NCBI RefSeq assembly: GCF_011516885.1
Contig: NZ_WOTD01000005.1
Coordinates: 1 to 64,000, forward strand
Reading direction: 5' to 3'
DNA from: Acetobacter lambici
GTDB lineage: Bacteria; Pseudomonadota; Alphaproteobacteria; Acetobacterales; Acetobacteraceae
DNA length: 64,000 nt
Part shown: positions 45,114 through 54,894 of the stretch, piece after piece
Position numbering within the stretch: the first letter of the stretch is position 1
How the letters are laid out: each line of letters starts with the position of its first letter
Program-made: the position numbers and the translations under genes
The notes under the pieces: generated by a model
What the model was told of the DNA's origin: nothing
Databases searched by the model: none
What the model saw: the letters and a program-made list of their open reading frames with translations, nothing else

Positions 45114-47977
45114 TATGACTGCGCCAGAAGTGGTGCAAGGAACTGCCCCGTGTAGCTTTTTTTACACGCGGCAATGGTTTCTGGCGTGCCTTCAGCCACA
45201 ATGGTGCCACCACCATCGCCCCCTTCTGGACCCACATCAATAATCCAGTCCGCTGTTTTGATCACTTCCAGATTATGCTCGATCACAATAACCGTGTTCC
45301 CCTGATCAACTAGGGCATGCAAAACTTCCAGAAGTTTTCGGACATCATCCGTATGTAACCCGGTTGTGGGCTCGTCCAGAATATATACGGTTCTGCCCGT
45401 AGCCCTACGCGCCAGTTCCTTGGACAGTTTGATGCGCTGCGCCTCCCCCCCCGAAAGAGTGGTCGCCTGCTGCCCCAAAGAGACATACCCCAGACCTACT
45501 TTTTGCAAAATGGCCAACCGGTCCCTGATCCTGTTCTGGGCGGAAAAGAGCGGATACGCCTCATCCACACTCATGGCCAGAACATCGGCTATGGTCTTGC
45601 CCCTGAAGCGGATATCCAGTGTCTCGCGGTTATAGCGGGCACCTTTGCAGGCATCGCAGGTGACAAACACATCGGGGAGAAAGTGCATTTCTATTTTAAG
45701 CACCCCATCGCCCTGGCAGGCCTCGCACCGTCCACCTTTAACGTTAAAGGAAAAACGACCCGCCTTGTAACCGCGTGCCTTGCTCTCTGGCAGTTCGGCA
45801 AACCAGTCCCGGATGGGGGTAAACAGGTCTGTATAGGTTGCGGGGTTGGAGCGGGGGGTGCGACCAATGGGGGACTGATCAATATCAATAATCTTGTCGA
45901 GCTGCTCCATGCCTTTGATTTTTTTATACGGCTCGGGTGAGGTAGCCGACCCCATAAGCTGGCGCGAAAGCGCTTTGTATAACGTATCAATCACCAGTGT
46001 GGATTTGCCACTACCCGAAACCCCGGTCACGCAGGTGAACGTACCAAGCGGAAAATGCGCGGTTACGTCTTTAAGATTATGACCCGACGCCCCTTCCACC
46101 GTAAGCATCCGCTTTTTGTTCACGGGTCTGCGCTGTTGTGGTACCTCAATACGTTTACGGCCAGACAGGTAAGCACCAGTCAGACTCTCCGGGTTTTTGG
46201 CGACCTGCTCCGGTGTGCCCTGTGCCACAACCTGACCACCATTAACACCCGCGGCAGGCCCCATATCCACCAGCCAGTCCGCACTCCTTATGGCGTCCTC
46301 ATCATGTTCGACAACGATGAGTGTGTTCCCAAGGTTTTTCAAACGTTCCAGCGTTCCCAGCAGGCGGGCGTTATCGCGCTGGTGCAAACCAATGGAGGGC
46401 TCATCCAGCACATACAGCACACCCGTAAGCCCAGAACCGATCTGGCTGGCCAGACGGATACGCTGGCTCTCCCCCCCCGACAGGGTGGCCGAACCGCGCG
46501 AGAGGGTCAGGTAGTCCAGCCCCACATCATCCAGAAACTTCAGACGTTCGAGAATTTCACGCAGAATACGCCGGGCAATTTCCGCCCGCTGGGGGGTAAG
46601 GGTTGGCATGACCGTGTCAAACCAGTCCAGCGCATGGCCAATGGACAGGTCACAGGCCTGCGCAATAGTCTTGTCCGCCACACGAACAGACAGGGCCTCC
46701 GGCCGCAGGCGCGCGCCATGGCAGACATGGCAGGCTTTTTCCGACTGGTAGCGGGAGAGTTCTTCCTTAACCCATGCACTATCCGTATTGGCCAGCCTTT
46801 TTTGCAGGCTACTCAGAACCCCTTCAAAGGGCCGCTCTACCACGTAGCTCTTTTTGCCATCGTGATAGGTAAAGCTTATATCGTCGGCCACCCCGTATAA
46901 AATACCGTTCTGGGCTTCCTCTGGCAGGTCACGCCATGGGGTATCCATACTCACACCAAAATGCTGTGTCAGGCTTTGCAGCGTCTGCTCCAGCAGGGGG
47001 GATTTGGCATCCTTCCACGGTGCAATGGCCCCTTTTGCAAGGGAGAGAGAAATATCGGGCACAACCAGAACCGGGTTGAAGAATGTTTCCACCCCCAGAC
47101 CATCACAGGCCGGGCAGGCACCTTGTGGCGCATTGAAGGAGAACAGGCGGGGTTCTATCTCCTCCAGTGTAAAGCCGCTGACTGGACAGGAAAAATGTGA
47201 TGAGAACACAAGTTTTTCCGGTTCACGGTCTTCATTCTTCAGCACTTCCTCGGCATAGACAATGCCGTCACTCAGAGCCAGAGCGGTTTCAAAGCTATCA
47301 GCCAGACGGGTCTGCACACCGGGTTTGACCACCACACGGTCCACAACCACTTCCACCGTATGGCGGAGTTTACGGTTCAGACTTGGCACGTCCGCAATTT
47401 CGTACAACGTTCCATCCACGCGCACGCGGGTAAAACCCTTGCGCTGGAGTTCGGCCAGTTCCTTGCGGTATTCCCCCTTGCGATCACGAATAACGGGGGA
47501 GAGCAGCATAAGCCGCGTGCCCTCGGGCATGGCCAGCACACGGTCCACCATCTGGGTGACTGTCTGCGCCTCAATAGGCAGGCCGGTGGCGGGGGAATAG
47601 GGTACACCCGCCCGCGCCCAGAGCAGGCGCATATAGTCATAAATCTCGGTTACCGTGCCAACGGTGGAGCGCGGATTTTTAGAGGTGGTTTTCTGCTCAA
47701 TGGAAATAGCGGGAGACAGGCCCTCTATGGAGTCCACATCCGGCTTGCCCATAAGTTCCAAAAACTGGCGGGCATAGGCGGACAGGCTCTCCACATAACG
47801 GCGCTGACCTTCGGCATAGATGGTATCAAACGCCAAGGAAGATTTGCCCGACCCCGAAAGCCCGGTCACGACGGTCAGCCGGTCACGGGGGATATCGATA
47901 TCAACATTCTTCAGGTTATGAACACGTGCCCCACGCACCCGAATGCTGTGCTGACCGGGAAGACCTGATTTTGTCAT
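45113..47977 (-). CDS. uvrA: Excinuclease ABC subunit A
   Basis: 954 aa from the ATG at 47977; the longer frame adds 32 non-homologous residues. Damage-recognition ATPase of nucleotide excision repair. Two ABC modules: Walker [17 protein letters not shown] near residue 39 and [16 protein letters not shown] near 650, with signatures [12 protein letters not shown] and [12 protein letters not shown]. Zinc fingers are in [14 protein letters not shown] and [14 protein letters not shown]. It is followed without a gap by an unrelated exported creatininase-like gene. Confidence 0.96.
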   Translation of the reverse strand: MTKSGLPGQHSIRVRGARVHNLKNVDIDIPRDRLTVVTGLSGSGKSSLAFDTIYAEGQRRYVESLSAYARQFLELMGKPDVDSIEGLSPAISIEQKTTSKNPRSTVGTVTEIYDYMRLLWARAGVPYSPATGLPIEAQTVTQMVDRVLAMPEGTRLMLLSPVIRDRKGEYRKELAELQRKGFTRVRVDGTLYEIADVPSLNRKLRHTVEVVVDRVVVKPGVQTRLADSFETALALSDGIVYAEEVLKNEDREPEKLVFSSHFSCPVSGFTLEEIEPRLFSFNAPQGACPACDGLGVETFFNPVLVVPDISLSLAKGAIAPWKDAKSPLLEQTLQSLTQHFGVSMDTPWRDLPEEAQNGILYGVADDISFTYHDGKKSYVVERPFEGVLSSLQKRLANTDSAWVKEELSRYQSEKACHVCHGARLRPEALSVRVADKTIAQACDLSIGHALDWFDTVMPTLTPQRAEIARRILREILERLKFLDDVGLDYLTLSRGSATLSGGESQRIRLASQIGSGLTGVLYVLDEPSIGLHQRDNARLLGTLERLKNLGNTLIVVEHDEDAIRSADWLVDMGPAAGVNGGQVVAQGTPEQVAKNPESLTGAYLSGRKRIEVPQQRRPVNKKRMLTVEGASGHNLKDVTAHFPLGTFTCVTGVSGSGKSTLVIDTLYKALSRQLMGSATSPEPYKKIKGMEQLDKIIDIDQSPIGRTPRSNPATYTDLFTPIRDWFAELPESKARGYKAGRFSFNVKGGRCEACQGDGVLKIEMHFLPDVFVTCDACKGARYNRETLDIRFRGKTIADVLAMSVDEAYPLFSAQNRIRDRLAILQKVGLGYVSLGQQATTLSGGEAQRIKLSKELARRATGRTVYILDEPTTGLHTDDVRKLLEVLHALVDQGNTVIVIEHNLEVIKTADWIIDVGPEGGDGGGTIVAEGTPETIAACKKSYTGQFLAPLLAQS

Positions 47978-48214
47978 AAAGAGCTCTTTGCCGCCGTTCC
48001 TGTTTTGTCCTCTATTATGGCGCTTTAATCCATCCCTATGCAATGCATGAAACACACCAAAGGCCGCCGCCATGCAAAATGGCCTGCCCCGCTATTCTGA
48101 CCATTGCGCTTGCAGGCATGATTGACCATTTACAGACACAAGTGATGTACTGTGGCCAAAAGCACGGTAGGCGCCTTTTTGCCTGCGTGACAGAAATTTG
48201 AGGAACAAAACCAG

Positions 48215-49171
48215 ATGGAGCATCTGATCGGTCAGCCAGCCCCGAGCCCTAGCAACAGTTTTGGCGGCACGGGTGCAGCAGCGGTTATTACCGACGGCAC
48301 GCAGGCAAGCTTTATGCACGACGTTATGGACGCCAGCCGGGACGTGCCAGTTCTGGTGGATTTCTGGGCGGAATGGTGCGGCCCGTGCAAGCAGTTGACC
48401 CCCATTTTGGAAAAAGTTGTGACCGCCGCCAAAGGTAAGGTCCGGCTGGTTAAAATTGATATCGAGGCCAACCGCGCACTGGCAGGCCAACTGGCACAGG
48501 CTGGCCTGCCGCTCCAGTCCATTCCGCTGGTGGCAGCGTTCTGGAAAGGGCAGATTCTGGACATGTTCCAAGGCGCCCTGCCCGAAAGCGAAGTAAAAAA
48601 GTTTGTGGAAACCCTGCTCAAGGCCAGCGGGGGTGGGGTTCTGCCCGCATCAGAACAGTTGCACGAAGCCGATGTGGCCATGGAGACAGGCCGCCCGGCG
48701 GAAGCTGCGGCCATGTACTCCACCGTGATTGGCGAAGAACCCGAAAACCCCAAGGCCTGGGGGGGGCTGATCCGCGCCATGCTGGCCCTTGATGATGAAG
48801 ACGCCGCAGAAGCAGCACTGGCCGATGTGCCAGAAAAAATTACCGATGCCCCCGAAGTGGCCGGAGCCCGCGCGGCCCTTGAACTGAAGAAGGAAGGCCG
48901 TCAGGCTGCCGAAGCCATGGAAGGCATTCGCGCAAGGCTGGATGCCAACCCCGAGGATTACGAAGCCCGCTGCGAACTGGCCACGGCCCTGAACGCGGCA
49001 GGTAAACGTGAGGAAGCCGCAAACGAACTGCTCCACATCATTAAAGTAGACCGGGGCTGGAAAGACGGTGCGGCCCGCCAGCAACTCCTGCGCTTTTTTG
49101 AGGCATGGGGGAACGAAGACCCGGCTACCGCAGTCTCCCGCCGTCGCCTTTCCTCCCTTCTTTTCTCCTGA
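48215..49171 (+). CDS. Thioredoxin-TPR protein (CnoX/YbbN family)
   Basis: 318 aa. N-terminal thioredoxin domain (about residues 20-135) with the redox motif WAEWCGPCK near 55, then tetratricopeptide-like helices to the end (EADVAMETGRPAEAAAMY, ARCELATALNAAGKREEAANEL in parts). CnoX/YbbN proteins act as chaperone-redox holdases that hand clients to GroEL. The intact CxxC suggests active oxidoreductase chemistry, as in alphaproteobacterial members. GAGGAA precedes the ATG. Divergent from uvrA and followed closely by a LON-domain gene. Confidence 0.88.
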   Translation: MEHLIGQPAPSPSNSFGGTGAAAVITDGTQASFMHDVMDASRDVPVLVDFWAEWCGPCKQLTPILEKVVTAAKGKVRLVKIDIEANRALAGQLAQAGLPLQSIPLVAAFWKGQILDMFQGALPESEVKKFVETLLKASGGGVLPASEQLHEADVAMETGRPAEAAAMYSTVIGEEPENPKAWGGLIRAMLALDDEDAAEAALADVPEKITDAPEVAGARAALELKKEGRQAAEAMEGIRARLDANPEDYEARCELATALNAAGKREEAANELLHIIKVDRGWKDGAARQQLLRFFEAWGNEDPATAVSRRRLSSLLFS

Positions 49172-49248
49172 CCCGTCCCTTGCCCCGCACAGTTCCCCCT
49201 TTTGTTGATGAGGACGATGTTCCCCGCCGTATTCCACGGCTGGGGGAC

Positions 49249-49890
49249 ATGACTTTGGCGGATATTCCGCCAGAGGTGGGGCTGTTTCCGCTCAGCGGTG
49301 TGCTGCTTCTGCCCAGAGGCAAGCTACCGCTGAATGTGTTTGAACCCCGTTACATTGCACTGGTGGAAGATGCTCTGGCCACCCACCGGCTGATCGGCCT
49401 GATCCAGCCGCGCTGGCAGGAGGATGAGGACGAAGAGAACGAGGCACCGCCCCTTTATACCATTGGTTGCCTTGGCCGCCTGACCTCCATGACCGAACGG
49501 GCCGACGGTACTTACGCCATGACCCTGACCGGCCTGCTCCGCTTCCGCCTGCTGCGCGAGACGGGGCTGCGCCGTGGTTACCGGGTTGCGCGTATTGATG
49601 TGTCCTCCTATGCGGGGGACCTGAACGAAATTCCATCTGAACCATTTGACCGGGCCCAGCTTTTGAACTCGCTCAAGAGTTATTTTCAAAAAAAAGGGCT
49701 GAATGCCCGCTGGTCCTTGATAGAACAGATGGATGACAGCCTGCTTCTGGTCACTTTACCCATGATCTGTCCTTTCCCTCCGGCGGAAAAACAGGCATTG
49801 CTGGATGCAGAAAATCTGACAGACCGTGTGCGGGTCCTGCAAACACTGCTAGACCTGTCCGGTCCGGAACAGGAAGGCCCTCCTTCCTGA
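49249..49890 (+). CDS. LON-protease substrate-binding-domain protein
   Basis: About 213 aa from the ATG at 49249; an in-frame TTG at 49180 could add 23 residues. Stand-alone N-terminal domain of Lon: VGLFPLSGVLLLPRGKLPLNVFEPRYIALVEDAL (in parts) at the start, with TIGCLGRLTSM and LTGLLRFRLL in the middle. It lacks the AAA and protease domains. Function poorly known; an adaptor or protein-quality role is likely. Follows the thioredoxin-TPR gene by 77 bases and precedes a Trm112-like gene by 24 bases. Confidence 0.85.
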   Translation: MTLADIPPEVGLFPLSGVLLLPRGKLPLNVFEPRYIALVEDALATHRLIGLIQPRWQEDEDEENEAPPLYTIGCLGRLTSMTERADGTYAMTLTGLLRFRLLRETGLRRGYRVARIDVSSYAGDLNEIPSEPFDRAQLLNSLKSYFQKKGLNARWSLIEQMDDSLLLVTLPMICPFPPAEKQALLDAENLTDRVRVLQTLLDLSGPEQEGPPS

Positions 49891-49913
49891 CTATATGATG
49901 TGGGAACCGTTTT

Positions 49914-50099
49914 ATGTCCGATACAGCACCGCTTGATCCGCGCCTTCTATCCATTCTGGTCTGCCCTGTGACCAAAGGTCCGCTGGTTTTTAATGCGCAG
50001 ACCAATGAACTGATCAGCGAAAAAGCCGGGCTTGCCTTCCCCATTCTTGATGGCATTCCCGTTATGCTGCCAGATGAAGCCCGCCGTATTAAAGGCTGA
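49914..50099 (+). CDS. Trm112/YcaR-family small protein
   Basis: 61 aa matching the Trm112 fold: [20 protein letters not shown] and [18 protein letters not shown]. Eukaryotic Trm112 activates methyltransferases; bacterial members bind methyltransferase-like partners or remain uncharacterised. Only one zinc-type Cys is evident. Located 24 bases after the LON-domain gene, likely the same transcript. Confidence 0.88.
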   Translation: MSDTAPLDPRLLSILVCPVTKGPLVFNAQTNELISEKAGLAFPILDGIPVMLPDEARRIKG

Positions 50100-50133
50100 T
50101 TGACGCTTTTTTCCCTCTGCCTCGGATTTGCCC

Positions 50134-50529
50134 ATGCTTCTGGGAAAAAAAAACAGCGCTTATTTTGGCAGTCTGCTCCTGCTGGCACCATTGCTGACAG
50201 GCTGCCACCATATGATTGAGGGAGACAATATTGATCTCCCCCCCGAACGGCCCGGTCGTTTTTTACCCGAGGCCGCACCGGCTGAAGCGCGTGCGGCGCA
50301 AAGAGATGTTGAGCGGCAGGAAAAACTGGAAGCTGCACAGGAAGCCGCAGGCATAAAAAAGCCAGACACTCCGCCAAAACCCGAAGACCATTACGAAGTA
50401 CTCCCCCCCATGTACGATGGCGGAGGCTCCGCAGGCCCCATGCGTACGGATAATGGCCATACCATTACGCCACAGGCTCAGGCTGTTTATGGCAAACAGG
50501 ATGACAGTCAGGTCCAAAAAACCAAATAA
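50134..50529 (+). CDS. Putative lipoprotein, charged and Pro-rich
   Basis: 131 aa from the ATG at 50134. Short basic start, hydrophobic LLLLAPLL and lipobox LTGC near residue 24, so probably outer-membrane anchored. The mature part is hydrophilic and low in complexity (EAAPAEARAAQRDVERQEK, then a Pro/Asp-rich region, ending DSQVQKTK), with no recognisable domain. It closes a rightward set after the thioredoxin-TPR, LON-domain and Trm112-like genes. Confidence 0.6.
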   Translation: MLLGKKNSAYFGSLLLLAPLLTGCHHMIEGDNIDLPPERPGRFLPEAAPAEARAAQRDVERQEKLEAAQEAAGIKKPDTPPKPEDHYEVLPPMYDGGGSAGPMRTDNGHTITPQAQAVYGKQDDSQVQKTK

Positions 50530-50538
50530 CGCCGCGTT

Positions 50539-51771
50539 CTAGTCCTCAGCATCATGCTGGTAGGAGGTTCGGCGGCGCAGAATGTCGCCTATGGCCATCC
50601 CCACCACTCCGGTCATCATCCCCACGGCTGTAGGAATAGCGCCCCCTCCGGGTAGCAGACCCACCAGAACACTGCTTAACGACCCAAAACTGAACTGCAT
50701 GGTGCCCAACAGGGCAGAGGCACTGCCCGCATGGTGCCCATGCCGGGAAAAAGACATGACCGTGCCATTGGGGCCAATAAACCCCAGAGCACCGGTCATG
50801 CCCACAATAAAGCAGCAGGTCAGCCATGGATGGGCCACCCCCACCACGCCAGCCAATGCCAGAGCCACAAACACACACCCAAGTGCAAAGGCCCACACTA
50901 TAGCCCCTTCAAGCAGGGCAGGCATGGATACGCGGTGGATCAGCCGTCCGTTGATCTGGGTGCCCAGAATAAAAGCAGCGGCATTAGCACCAAAGAAAAG
51001 ACCAAATGCCCCGGCCGAAAAATGTAATGTCTGCTCAAATAGAACAGGCGCACTGCCCAGATAGGCGAACATGACAAATGTGGAAAAAGTCGTGATCAGT
51101 GCGTTAGAAAAAAAGACAGGTTCGCGCAGAATACTCTGGTAACGCCAGAGTATTTCCACTGGACGAAAACGAATACGCCTTGCAACCGCCAGCGTATCGG
51201 GCAGCATGACCACTACACCCACAATGGCGGCTACGGCATAAACCGTGCCGATCCAGAACATCCACCGCCAGTCACCAATTTTTAAAACAAGGCTCCCCAG
51301 ACCCGGAGCAAGAACGGGCATAACACCAAAAACCAGTGTCAGTTGCGCCATAATATGCGCACCCTTTTTGCCTGTTGCCACATCCCGCACAATCGCACGC
51401 GGAATAACGGCGCAGGCTGACCCACCAAAAGCACCAATAAAACGAAACAGGCAGAACAAGTGGTAACTGCTTACAAGGGCACACCCGGCGGATGCCAGCC
51501 CGTACACACCAAGCCCCACAACCAGAGGTCCCTTACGCCCGAACCGGTCCGAAAGAGGGCCTTGCGAAAACTGACCAAACGCCAGCCCCAAAAACCACGC
51601 ACCCAACGTAAACTGCGCAGACCCGGCTCCGCCCCCCAGATCATGCTCGACCGAAGGAAAAGCAGGCAGATACATATCTGTTGCCAACGGACCAATGGCC
51701 GTAACCAGCCCCAGAAGAAAAATAAGCCGGAATGGAAAAGAAGATACCTGGGCCGTGGAAGGAACTGTCAT
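50539..51771 (-). CDS. Bcr/CflA-type MFS multidrug exporter
   Basis: 410 aa with about 12 transmembrane segments. The MFS loop motif GPLSDRFGRKGPLV is near residue 73, and the drug/H+ antiporter motif C region is around FGVMPVLAPGLGSLVL. The N-terminal ATDMYLPAFPSVEHDL is typical of the Bcr/CflA subfamily, which exports drugs, amino acids or dipeptides by proton exchange. Convergent with the lipoprotein gene. Confidence 0.9.
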   Translation of the reverse strand: MTVPSTAQVSSFPFRLIFLLGLVTAIGPLATDMYLPAFPSVEHDLGGGAGSAQFTLGAWFLGLAFGQFSQGPLSDRFGRKGPLVVGLGVYGLASAGCALVSSYHLFCLFRFIGAFGGSACAVIPRAIVRDVATGKKGAHIMAQLTLVFGVMPVLAPGLGSLVLKIGDWRWMFWIGTVYAVAAIVGVVVMLPDTLAVARRIRFRPVEILWRYQSILREPVFFSNALITTFSTFVMFAYLGSAPVLFEQTLHFSAGAFGLFFGANAAAFILGTQINGRLIHRVSMPALLEGAIVWAFALGCVFVALALAGVVGVAHPWLTCCFIVGMTGALGFIGPNGTVMSFSRHGHHAGSASALLGTMQFSFGSLSSVLVGLLPGGGAIPTAVGMMTGVVGMAIGDILRRRTSYQHDAED

Positions 51772-51878
51772 CTCGCCAATTACCGGAGGAAGAATGGGTC
51801 TTTTCTTCTCCTCCTCCTCCTCTGCTTTTGTCCACCACCTAAAACCGGGTATCTCCTGATCGGGTAGCGTATCTCATT

Positions 51879-51907
51879 AAAAAAGGCTGCCGGGTAATCC
51901 GGCAGCC
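51879..51907 (-). terminator. Intrinsic terminator of the Spy-like gene
   Basis: Minus-strand GGCTGCCGG / CCGGCAGCC hairpin with a four-base ATTA-type loop, followed by six T residues. Confidence 0.82.
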
Positions 51908-51919
51908 CCTGATACCATA

Positions 51920-52465
51920 TTACTCTGACTTGCCACTCTGGGCTGCCTCGGGCGGTGGCGGCATTTTGCCGCTACATTCGGGATGGTGACCGGGTGGGTG
52001 GTCCGGCTGCTCAGCAATCTGCTTGAGCTGCTTATTGGTCAGAATGTCATGAATCTGGGCTTCAACCTGAAGCTTGTGTAATGCATGCTGCGTGTGCAAC
52101 GCGCTGATCTGCTGTTCCAGATCCTGCAACTTGGCCTGATCAACCGCGCCGGGTGTTGTCAGTACGGTGCGGATCTGTTCTTGCAGGGCATGGGTCTGCT
52201 CCATACCTGCTTTGGGGTCTTCAGGCCGGTTGGCATCAAACACAGCCTTGATCTTCTTTTTCTGGTCGGCGGTCAGCTTGATCCCGTCCAGTCTGAGAAT
52301 ATGTCCACCCGGCCCACCGGGGCCATGGTGCATGCCACCGCATTCAGACGGAGGGGGTGGAGGAGCTCCAACAGTGGAAGCGGCTTCATCAGCCCGGGCC
52401 GCAGCCCCGGAAAAAGCTGCAAGGCCCATAACCAGTGTTGTTGCCAGCAATGCTCTTTTCATCAT
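51920..52465 (-). CDS. Periplasmic Spy/CpxP-like protein (LTXXQ family)
   Basis: 181 aa. Signal peptide (residues 1-25, cleavage near ARADE), Pro- and Gly/His-rich linker, then a helical domain with LTADQKKKIKAVF near residue 64 and LTNKQLKQI near 150, the paired LTXXQ motifs of Spy and CpxP. These are ATP-independent periplasmic chaperones or metal/envelope-stress sensors. The His/Cys/Met-rich ends (SECGGMHHGPGG; GHHPECSGK) hint at metal binding. Single gene with its own terminator. Confidence 0.85.
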   Translation of the reverse strand: MMKRALLATTLVMGLAAFSGAAARADEAASTVGAPPPPPSECGGMHHGPGGPGGHILRLDGIKLTADQKKKIKAVFDANRPEDPKAGMEQTHALQEQIRTVLTTPGAVDQAKLQDLEQQISALHTQHALHKLQVEAQIHDILTNKQLKQIAEQPDHPPGHHPECSGKMPPPPEAAQSGKSE

Positions 52466-52638
52466 TCAGCCTTCGTTCATAAATACCAATCTGCAAGGCG
52501 ACATACACCCTGCCTGTCAGAAACAGTGGCACCCCGATATGTCTGAAAAAAGGCATTGCTTACAAAAACGCACAGCACGACCCGTGCCATTGCGACACGG
52601 GAGCGGATTACTTTAGTATTTTTGAGGATTTAAAGAAC

Positions 52639-52714
<76 letters not shown>

Positions 52715-52813
52715 ACTGTTCTGTCACACACCACTCAGACCTGTTTTGCAACAGCCCTGCTGTGTGTGTTGAGCCTCTTACAACCTACATAAAATGCTGA
52801 CAAGCCCTAATTT

Positions 52814-53446
52814 TTAATCTGATAGCACTTTCATCGTCCGTAATGCTGCAACCAGAGGTAACAGCGGCAAACCCTGAATGGCGAACTCATCACCTTCTAT
52901 TGTGCCAAATAACTGTATGCCCGGACCTTCCAGCCGGTAAGACCCCACACAGCCAAGGCAGGCCGCTCCCTCCGTTGCCAGGTAATGCTCCAGGAATGCA
53001 TGGGAGAACAGACGCATGGTCAGCATTGGCCGGGCAACATGCCGCCAGAGGACCTGCCCGTTAAAGCACAGGACAACCGCAGTATGCAGGATATGGGTTT
53101 TACCTCTGAGTTGGAGCAATTGCTGGCGGGCACCCTCCAGCCCCTCCGGCTTGTCATACCATTCCCCTTCGCAACTGAGCATCTGATCCGCACCGATCAC
53201 AATTCTATCTGGTTTTTGCACCGACAGCGCTTTTGCTTCTGCAAGACGGAGGGCCACGGTATCCGCCGACCAGTTATGTTGCAGACCTTCATGCTTGAGA
53301 TGTGTCTCATTGATGGATGAAGTCTCAACATCAAAAGCCAGTCCGGCATTTTGCAGAATACGCCGTCTGGCTTCAGAACCACTGGCCAAAAGCAGTTTAT
53401 CCGCTCGGTTCTGTATTAGAGTCGGCGTTAGTACTAAATCGGTCAC
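52814..53446 (-). CDS. maf: Maf-family nucleoside triphosphate pyrophosphatase
   Basis: 210 aa. Maf signatures: LLASGSEARRRILQNAGL near residue 19, IVIGADQML near 82 (catalytic Asp) and DKPEGLEGARQQLLQLRGKTH in parts near 98. It hydrolyses non-canonical nucleotides and has been linked to septum formation. It starts with GTG at 53446. Its 5' end borders the putative origin, facing away from hemE, an arrangement also seen beside alphaproteobacterial origins. Confidence 0.88.
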   Translation of the reverse strand: MTDLVLTPTLIQNRADKLLLASGSEARRRILQNAGLAFDVETSSINETHLKHEGLQHNWSADTVALRLAEAKALSVQKPDRIVIGADQMLSCEGEWYDKPEGLEGARQQLLQLRGKTHILHTAVVLCFNGQVLWRHVARPMLTMRLFSHAFLEHYLATEGAACLGCVGSYRLEGPGIQLFGTIEGDEFAIQGLPLLPLVAALRTMKVLSD

Positions 53447-53814
53447 GGAAGCGAGTCTCTTTCAGGTACTGGTCAAAAATGGGGCTGTGAGTACTTCCCT
53501 TAGTACCGGGGTACATGTGGATTGTACGGAGTTCAGAACATGGCCGTACCGAGTACCGGGCACAACCTGCAACTCTCATGAACCGGTGAGTTGTACACAG
53601 GGGTGGTTGGATGTTTTCTGGATAACCCTAAAAACCCTTTATTTTGCAAGGGTCTTGAAACTGTACACACTGTGGGAAAGATGGGGTACATTTTTGGAAT
53701 GCCGGGTACCCCGTTATCAACAGTACCCTCATACTACATCAAATCTTTTTCTTTCTTTTTTTATAGGAAGAGGGGCGTGGACAGCGTGGACAAAGACGTG
53801 CAGGACTTCTGCTC
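53447..53814. other. oriC: Putative chromosomal replication origin (maf-hemE intergenic region)
   Basis: 368 non-coding bases between divergent maf and hemE. They contain twelve GTAC tetramers (53466, 53491, 53503, 53511, 53524, 53546, 53553, 53593, 53663, 53686, 53706, 53723), where about one or two would be expected. DnaA-box-like 9-mers are TTATCAACA (53714-53722), TTATCCAGA (minus strand, 53617-53625) and TTGTACACA (53591-53599), each one mismatch from TTATNCACA. An A/T- and pyrimidine-rich tract lies at 53733-53765, a candidate unwinding element. Established: the Caulobacter origin lies next to hemE and near parAB. Inference: this is oriC, also supported by divergent genes and parS sites 6-9 kb away. 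Confidence 0.65.
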
Positions 53815-54894
53815 ATGACAACGCAAACACATATTCCCGCCGCCAAACGCCTGCTCAGAACTCTTAACGGGGAGGCTCTGTGGCCCCCGCCGATGTGGTT
53901 GATGAGACAGGCCGGCCGGTTCCTGCCCGAATTCCGCGCAATGCGGGCTCAGGCGGATTTTCTGACCCGTTGCATGACCCCTGATATTGCAACGGAACTG
54001 ACCTTGCAGCCGATCCGCCGCTTTGGCATGGACGGTGCAATTCTGTTCTCGGATATTCTGATCCTGCCGTGGGCCATGGGTCAGTCCCTGGAGTTTGTGG
54101 AAGGAACCGGCCCCGTGCTGGGTGCAATCCGCTCCGAACAGGATTTGAACGCACTGGTTCCGGCCCGCATTGCAGAAGCAACCGCCCCTGTGCTTGAAAC
54201 CCTTGCACGCCTGCGTAAGGCTGTGGATGGGCCAGACAGCATTGGTGTTGCCAAACCGGGAGCCACAACACTGCTTGGCTTTACCGGATCGCCCTTTACG
54301 GTGGCGTGCTATATGGTGGAAGGCCGTGGCTCGCGCGAGTTTTCTGTAACGCGGAACATGGCTTTTTCCGAACCAGCTCTGTTTGACAGGCTCATGGCTC
54401 TGTTGACGGAAACAACAGCCACCTATCTTTGCGCCCAGATCGAAGCCGGGGCGGAAGCGGTCATGTTATTTGATTCATGGGCAGGCCTGCTGCCGCCATC
54501 AGAATTCCGCCGTCACGTCATTAAGCCCAGTCGGCAGATTGTGCAGACAATCAAGGCCCGTTACCCGCACGTAAAAGTTGTCGGCTTCCCCCGTCTTGCC
54601 GGGGTTATGGCTGCGGAATATGCGCGTGAGACGGGCGTAGATGTTCTGGCACTTGATACCGGGGCCGATATGGCGACCGTGCGCACAATGGTGCCAGAAA
54701 CTTTGGGCCTGCAAGGCAATCTGGACCCAGTGGCGGTTCTGGCCGGGGGGGAGGCCATGCGGCGTGAAGCCCTGCAGGTGCGCGAAGCGGGGCGTGGTCG
54801 GGCACATGTGTTTAACCTCGGCCATGGCGTTCTGCCGCAAACACCTGTTGAGCATGTGGCTGACCTTGTTCGGACAGTGCGGGAAACAGCCTGA
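53815..54894 (+). CDS. hemE: Uroporphyrinogen decarboxylase
   Basis: 359 aa; decarboxylates uroporphyrinogen III to coproporphyrinogen III. Signature PPMWLMRQAGRFLPEFR near residue 25, the active-site Asp in LFSDILILPWAMG near 78, and the second family signature GFTGSPFTVACYMVEG in parts near 155. AGGA precedes the ATG. First gene to the right of the putative origin; its stop overlaps the ATG of the HAD gene. Confidence 0.96.
   Translation: MTTQTHIPAAKRLLRTLNGEALWPPPMWLMRQAGRFLPEFRAMRAQADFLTRCMTPDIATELTLQPIRRFGMDGAILFSDILILPWAMGQSLEFVEGTGPVLGAIRSEQDLNALVPARIAEATAPVLETLARLRKAVDGPDSIGVAKPGATTLLGFTGSPFTVACYMVEGRGSREFSVTRNMAFSEPALFDRLMALLTETTATYLCAQIEAGAEAVMLFDSWAGLLPPSEFRRHVIKPSRQIVQTIKARYPHVKVVGFPRLAGVMAAEYARETGVDVLALDTGADMATVRTMVPETLGLQGNLDPVAVLAGGEAMRREALQVREAGRGRAHVFNLGHGVLPQTPVEHVADLVRTVRETA

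Noticed and set aside
53295-53867. 190-codon frame running through the maf-hemE gap
   Set aside because: It starts antisense inside maf and ends inside hemE. Its translation is composition noise through the repeat-rich putative origin.
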